Positions 60,116 to 64,000 of a DNA stretch of 64,000 nucleotides are shown here, in pieces. Numbering within the stretch: the first letter of the stretch is position 1; the number at the start of each line of letters is the position of its first letter. The stretch is from Terriglobales bacterium (GTDB lineage Bacteria > Acidobacteriota > Terriglobia > Bryobacterales > Bryobacteraceae). Position numbers and translations under genes: made by a program. The stretch is from assembly GCA_021372245.1 (NCBI GenBank), contig JAJFUV010000096.1, forward strand, positions 1-64,000, written 5' to 3'. The notes beneath the pieces were generated by a model that ran no database searches, was not told the origin of the DNA, and saw only the letters and a list, made by a program, of their open reading frames with translations.

Positions 60116-62098
60116 ATGCCGCGCTGGCCAGTGTTCAGTTCCGGGCTCATCTTTTCGATGCTGTTGACATCTGCCTCCTGCGGAGGAGGGCGGGCAGAAA
60201 ACAGGAACGTCCCGGCGCTCGAAGGCTCCATCACCGCGCCGGATCTTCCGGCATCCCTCGATTGGCTCAACACCGATCGCAAACTCTCCCTCAAGGACTT
60301 TCGCGGCAAGTTCGTGCTGCTGGACTTCTGGACCTTCTGCTGCATCAACTGTATGCACATCATTCCGGATCTCAAGCGGCTGGAGGCGAAATATCCGGAA
60401 GAACTGGTTGTGATCGGCGTGCATTCGGCGAAGTTCACCAACGAGAAGGACACCGCGCAGATCCGCCAGGCCATTCTTCGCTATGGTCTCCAGCACCCCG
60501 TGGCAAACGACCGCGACTTCGACGTGTGGCGCAGCTATGAGGCGAACGGTTGGCCGACCCTGGTGCTCATCAACCCCAAGGGCAAGATCATCGCGAAGTT
60601 TTCGGGTGAAGGGATTTTCGCCCCTTTCGACAACCTGCTCGCGCAGGCGATTCCATACTTCGACGCCCGGCGCGAACTGAAGCGAAGCCCGCTCGCCCTG
60701 GCGCTCGAGAAAGCAGGCCGCGCGGAGATGCTGCTGAGTTATCCCGGCAAGGTTTCGGCCGGCACGGAGCGGCAGCTTCTCTTTGTGACGGATTCCAACC
60801 ACCACCGCCTCGTGCTGTCATCCCCGTCCGGAGCCATTCAGGACGTGATTGGAAGCGGCGAGCAGGGCTTCGATGACGGTTCCTTCGAGGCGGCTTCCTT
60901 CAATCAACCGCAAGGTACGGTGCTGGTGGGCGACGTGCTCTACATTGCCGACACGGAGAACCATGCCATCCGCGCTGCCAACTTGAGGACGCGCCAGGTC
61001 TCAACCGTTCTCGGCACGGGCCATCAGGCGACTCGCTTCAACGTGGCGGGACGCGGCCGCGCGGTGGACATCAGTTCGCCCTGGGATCTTGCATACCACG
61101 CCGGCGAGCTTTACATCGCCATGGCCGGCTTTCATCAGATTTGGATGGCGGACACGGCCAATTGGGATGCGCGCCCCTATGCCGGCTCGGGCAGGGAAGC
61201 GCGGGTGGACGGTCCGCTGCTCAAAGCGGCCCTGGCGCAGCCTAGCGGCATCACCACGGATGGCCGCAAGTTGTACTTCGCCGACAGCGAGTCAAGCTCC
61301 ATCCGCATGGCGGACCTCGATCCGGGCGGAAAGGTCACGACCATCATTGGGGAAGACCTTTTCGAGTTCGGGGACCGGGACGGCGGCCGTGGACGTGCCC
61401 GCCTTCAGCACCCGCTGGGCGTCGCCTATCACGACGGTTTGTTGTACGTGGCGGATACCTACAACTCCAAGATCAAGATCGTGGAGCTTGTCCGCGGCAC
61501 CAGCACGGCTTACGCCGGAACCGGCAAGCCGGGGATGGCGGATGGCCCGCTGCGGTCAGCCTCGTTCAACGAGCCCGGCGGACTTGCGGTGCTGGGCGAC
61601 AGAATCTACGTGGCGGACACCAACAACCACCAGGTGAGGGTGATCGACCGGCCCACGGCGCAGGTGAGCCTGCTTGAGTTCGCAGGGATCGAGAAGCTCG
61701 CACCCACCACCGAAAGGCGCTTCCATGGCCGCGAGATCGTCCTTGCTTCGCAGCGCTTGCGTGCCGGCCGCGCCAAACTGAGGGTGTCGATCGCGCTTCC
61801 GGCAGGATACAAGTTCGCCGCCGACGCGCCTCAGTATCTGAAGTGGAGCGCGAGTGACACGAAACTCATAAGCTTCCGCTCCGAGGTTCCCAAAAAGCTG
61901 GAGTTCCCGGTCGAGGTGGCGCTCAACACCGCGCCCGGTTCTGGCGAACTGATTGTGGATTCGATTACCTACTACTGCACGCTCGCCTCGACGGCGTGCT
62001 TCGTTGATCCGGTGCGCCTGCGCGTGCCTGTGGAAGTAGGTAGTGGCGGTGCAGAGACTCTTTCAGTAACGGTGCCGGTCAAGGTCCCAAAACTGTGA
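60116..62098 (+). CDS. NHLRC2-like thioredoxin/NHL-repeat protein
   Basis: A 660-residue exported protein; the signal ends near SASC, which may be a lipidation site. Residues about 40-190 form a thioredoxin-like fold with WTFCCINC (Cys76 and Cys79 as the redox pair, preceded by Cys75), the same CCINC motif as animal NHLRC2. Then follows an NHL beta-propeller (YIADTENHAIRAANLRTRQV; YVADTYNSKIKIVELVRGT; YVADTNNHQVRVIDRPTAQV) and a C-terminal beta domain. It may be a disulfide or protein-quality factor at the envelope. Confidence 0.86.
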   Translation: MPRWPVFSSGLIFSMLLTSASCGGGRAENRNVPALEGSITAPDLPASLDWLNTDRKLSLKDFRGKFVLLDFWTFCCINCMHIIPDLKRLEAKYPEELVVIGVHSAKFTNEKDTAQIRQAILRYGLQHPVANDRDFDVWRSYEANGWPTLVLINPKGKIIAKFSGEGIFAPFDNLLAQAIPYFDARRELKRSPLALALEKAGRAEMLLSYPGKVSAGTERQLLFVTDSNHHRLVLSSPSGAIQDVIGSGEQGFDDGSFEAASFNQPQGTVLVGDVLYIADTENHAIRAANLRTRQVSTVLGTGHQATRFNVAGRGRAVDISSPWDLAYHAGELYIAMAGFHQIWMADTANWDARPYAGSGREARVDGPLLKAALAQPSGITTDGRKLYFADSESSSIRMADLDPGGKVTTIIGEDLFEFGDRDGGRGRARLQHPLGVAYHDGLLYVADTYNSKIKIVELVRGTSTAYAGTGKPGMADGPLRSASFNEPGGLAVLGDRIYVADTNNHQVRVIDRPTAQVSLLEFAGIEKLAPTTERRFHGREIVLASQRLRAGRAKLRVSIALPAGYKFAADAPQYLKWSASDTKLISFRSEVPKKLEFPVEVALNTAPGSGELIVDSITYYCTLASTACFVDPVRLRVPVEVGSGGAETLSVTVPVKVPKL

Positions 62099-62107
62099 GT
62101 CCGACCT

Positions 62108-63667
62108 TCACGCGTACGGATCGACCTGGATCTTCAGCAAGGCTGGCAGCGGGTTCGGATCAATGGAGGCAACGTCCAGATTCTGCTCCTGCGCCCGCGC
62201 GGCGGCCAATCCCGCGATCTGCCCGGTGGTCATCCACACCGGTTCCATGCGCAGCACCGACATGGCAACGTGCGTGGAAGACATCGGCACGGGAGCAAGC
62301 AGATTGTCCACGTTCTTGGGAAGCATCGCGCCGAACGGGATCTGGCCCGGTTGCGCGGGGCCGAAGGCTTTCTTCGGATACCACAAGACGCCTTCCATGA
62401 AACCGTCCACAGCGTAGCGGCGGTCGTGGCACGGGTGCACGTCGAAGGAATGCTCTCCGATGGCGATGGGCGAGTCGACGCGCGGTGTGCGGCCGGTCTT
62501 GGGGTTCACCGTGAAGTTATGTTGGGTGACGACGGCGCGCCCTTCGATGCGGCGTCCCTGCCGCACGTAAATCTGCCACGGCCAGTGGCCGGTGTCCGTG
62601 AACTCCTGACGGTGCAGTCCGATCATGGACATCTTGTTCCGTATGTGATCCGGAACGCCGGGATCGTTTTGGAGGAAATACATAAGGCCCGCGGCGTGGT
62701 CGACGTGGAACTTCTCCAGGCGCTCACGATGGCGGCGGCCAGCTTCTGGCCAGGGCCAACTCGCGCCGGGCAGGTTCAGACTGGTGAGCGCCTCTATGTT
62801 CCCGTTGGCCTGGTACTTCCGGCGTGGCAGCGGGGTGCCCCATCCCCAGCTTTTCACTCGCCCGCTCGAAAAATCGGCGCGCAAAGGCAGATAGTCCTGC
62901 AGGTGTTCTTCGTATGTGTCGGGCTTTTCGACGGGCACGCGCTGGGCGGGATCGTCGGTGAAGATCGAACGTGCGCAGAACGCCTGAATGGCGAGCGACG
63001 GTTCCCCTGTGTCGGGCGTCATGATCTGCCGGCCGGTGCGCCAGTTCATGTAATGGATGCCGGCGAACGGTTCACCGTACTCCTCGCGCCCCTCGCGCCC
63101 CACGCGGTACGGGACTTTTGCGGCGGCGGCTAAATCTCCTTCGTAAGTGCCGTCGATGAACGTGCGCGCGGTGATGGTGTGTGCCGCGCCCTTGCGGCCG
63201 GTGAGGTGAACCTCGCGGATACGGTGGTCCTGGACCACTGCGCGCTCCAGCCAGTATTCGGGGAGCCACCGAAGGCGGTCCTGCTCGCCTTCGATCAACC
63301 GGTGGAAGATCAACTCCGCCACCGACGGTTCGTAGTACCAGCCACCGTGCACCAGCTTGAGCTGCGCTCCATCATCCTTGAGCAGACGGCGATATTCGGC
63401 GAATACCTTGGCGATGAACTCCGCCACCAGCCCGCCGAACAGGTGCGGGCGTACAGCATCCGTGGTCGAGAGTCCACTGGCTGCCATCCCGCCCGGACGG
63501 GCTTTAGGGCACGCCATCACTACGCGGCAACCGCGGCGCGCAGCTTCGACGGCCGCTGCGACGCCGCCCGGCGTCGACCCGTAGACGAACACGTCGCAAC
63601 TCTGTCGCTCGCCGCCCTGTGGGGCAACCGCGAGCGCTGCGGTCTTCAGGAATTCCCGGCGTTCCAT
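62108..63667 (-). CDS. Tat-exported FAD-dependent oxidoreductase
   Basis: A 519-residue protein with a twin-arginine-type signal (MERREFLKTAALAVAP). The dinucleotide fold is VFVYGSTPGGVAAAVEAARR, and the second FAD-contact region is TFIDGTYEGDLAAAAKVPY. The C-terminal part (MSSTHVAMSVLRMEPVWMTT) closes the fold. It belongs to the exported FAD family found with carbohydrate genes; the substrate is unknown. ATG 63667 is chosen over 63700 because it starts the signal directly. Confidence 0.86.
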   Translation of the reverse strand: MERREFLKTAALAVAPQGGERQSCDVFVYGSTPGGVAAAVEAARRGCRVVMACPKARPGGMAASGLSTTDAVRPHLFGGLVAEFIAKVFAEYRRLLKDDGAQLKLVHGGWYYEPSVAELIFHRLIEGEQDRLRWLPEYWLERAVVQDHRIREVHLTGRKGAAHTITARTFIDGTYEGDLAAAAKVPYRVGREGREEYGEPFAGIHYMNWRTGRQIMTPDTGEPSLAIQAFCARSIFTDDPAQRVPVEKPDTYEEHLQDYLPLRADFSSGRVKSWGWGTPLPRRKYQANGNIEALTSLNLPGASWPWPEAGRRHRERLEKFHVDHAAGLMYFLQNDPGVPDHIRNKMSMIGLHRQEFTDTGHWPWQIYVRQGRRIEGRAVVTQHNFTVNPKTGRTPRVDSPIAIGEHSFDVHPCHDRRYAVDGFMEGVLWYPKKAFGPAQPGQIPFGAMLPKNVDNLLAPVPMSSTHVAMSVLRMEPVWMTTGQIAGLAAARAQEQNLDVASIDPNPLPALLKIQVDPYA

Positions 63668-63719
63668 ATTTCGATGTTGTATCAAATCGCCGGACCCCAC
63701 TCGGCTACAATCTGAAAAA

Positions 63720-64000
63720 GTGCTGATCGAACGTGAGCCGCTAAGTATCGTATTCGATGATCCCGCGGAGTTCGACGCGCGGTGGAGCGCGATCGACGAT
63801 CAGGCGGCCGTCTTCCTCGTCTCACTGCGCGAAGGAGCACCGTACCTGGCGAGAACCGAGCGGCTGCGCCGGAGGCTGGCGAGGCTGCTTGGACCGCGCA
63901 CGCGCGCCTCGCGGCTATTGAGCCTGCGCGAAGTCGCGATAAGGCTGGATTGGTGGCCGACCGCCTCGTGGTTGGAGAGCACGCTCATCCTGTACGCTCT
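63720..64000 (+). CDS. N-terminal part of a GIY-YIG/UvrC-like nuclease protein (partial)
   Basis: From GTG 63720 the frame is open to the window end (93 codons). AVFLVSLREGAPYLARTERL, then RRRLARLL, matches the GIY-YIG layout, with the GxPYxxR core in the expected place. LSLREVAIRLDWWPTASWLE, then STLILY, resembles the second half of that domain in UvrC-type proteins. It diverges from the FAD gene with 52 bases between the starts. Only the first domain is visible, so a full UvrC cannot be claimed. Confidence 0.65.
   Translation, partial: MLIEREPLSIVFDDPAEFDARWSAIDDQAAVFLVSLREGAPYLARTERLRRRLARLLGPRTRASRLLSLREVAIRLDWWPTASWLESTLILYA

Overview
The window is high-GC bacterial DNA carrying ordinary protein genes on both strands. 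I see no rRNA, tRNA or CRISPR array. The gene set suggests an Acidobacteriota soil heterotroph of the Solibacter/Bryobacter type. The reasons are a TonB receptor with an N-terminal carboxypeptidase-regulatory domain, many Tat-exported carbohydrate enzymes, secreted Gfo/Idh and FAD oxidoreductases, an NHL/thioredoxin protein and corrinoid methyltransferases. That placement is inference from gene content, not from a marker gene.

Left part (1-11990). A metal-uptake block comes first: the tail of a membrane protein, a CbiO-like ATPase, a TonB receptor and a PepSY membrane protein. It is followed by a decayed transposase, and by a tightly overlapping MarR / DUF4405 / UbiG-like methyltransferase operon whose promoter lies among palindromes. 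Next is an accessory patch: a tyrosine integrase with a small basic protein, a promoter holding a palindromic operator, a short unknown gene, and an IS110-family element. The upstream non-coding end of that element looks able to encode a bridge-type guide RNA. An OmpA-like lipoprotein closes the patch.

Middle part (11955-45279). A sigma-54 response regulator, histidine kinase and proline-rich lipoprotein form one operon. A sugar operon follows (PH-domain protein, SDR, Ldh-type dehydrogenase, GH78 rhamnosidase-like enzyme). Core genes are an M24 peptidase, accB-accC, murB and DUF2461. There is a PAS kinase/regulator pair, a very large secreted six-hairpin glycosidase-like protein, a J-domain protein and an MFS transporter. 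A GH38 mannosidase-like enzyme with a Tat-exported Gfo/Idh protein comes next, then a Glu/Gln/Ser-rich membrane protein, a secreted alpha/beta hydrolase, a CreD-like membrane protein, a Tat-exported DUF362 protein and a GT2 glycosyltransferase.

Right part (45276-64000). Six minus-strand genes form a corrinoid methyl-transfer operon: two UroD-family methyltransferases, a B12-binding protein, a homocysteine methyltransferase-type protein, DUF1638, and an MtaA-like zinc methyltransferase. A RhaT-like sugar permease diverges from it. A VapBC module with a small zinc-ribbon gene follows, then a GH32-like enzyme overlapping pckA, an aspartate-type aminotransferase coupled to pckA, a malectin-containing glycosidase-like protein, an NHLRC2-like thioredoxin/NHL protein, a Tat-exported FAD protein and the start of a GIY-YIG/UvrC-like gene.

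The two most interesting loci are the IS110 element (9612-11155) and the corrinoid operon (45276-50964). In the first, a 9-nt stretch of the non-coding left end is antisense to the repeat at both boundaries. The second looks like a complete donor-to-corrinoid-to-homocysteine methyl relay of unknown substrate.
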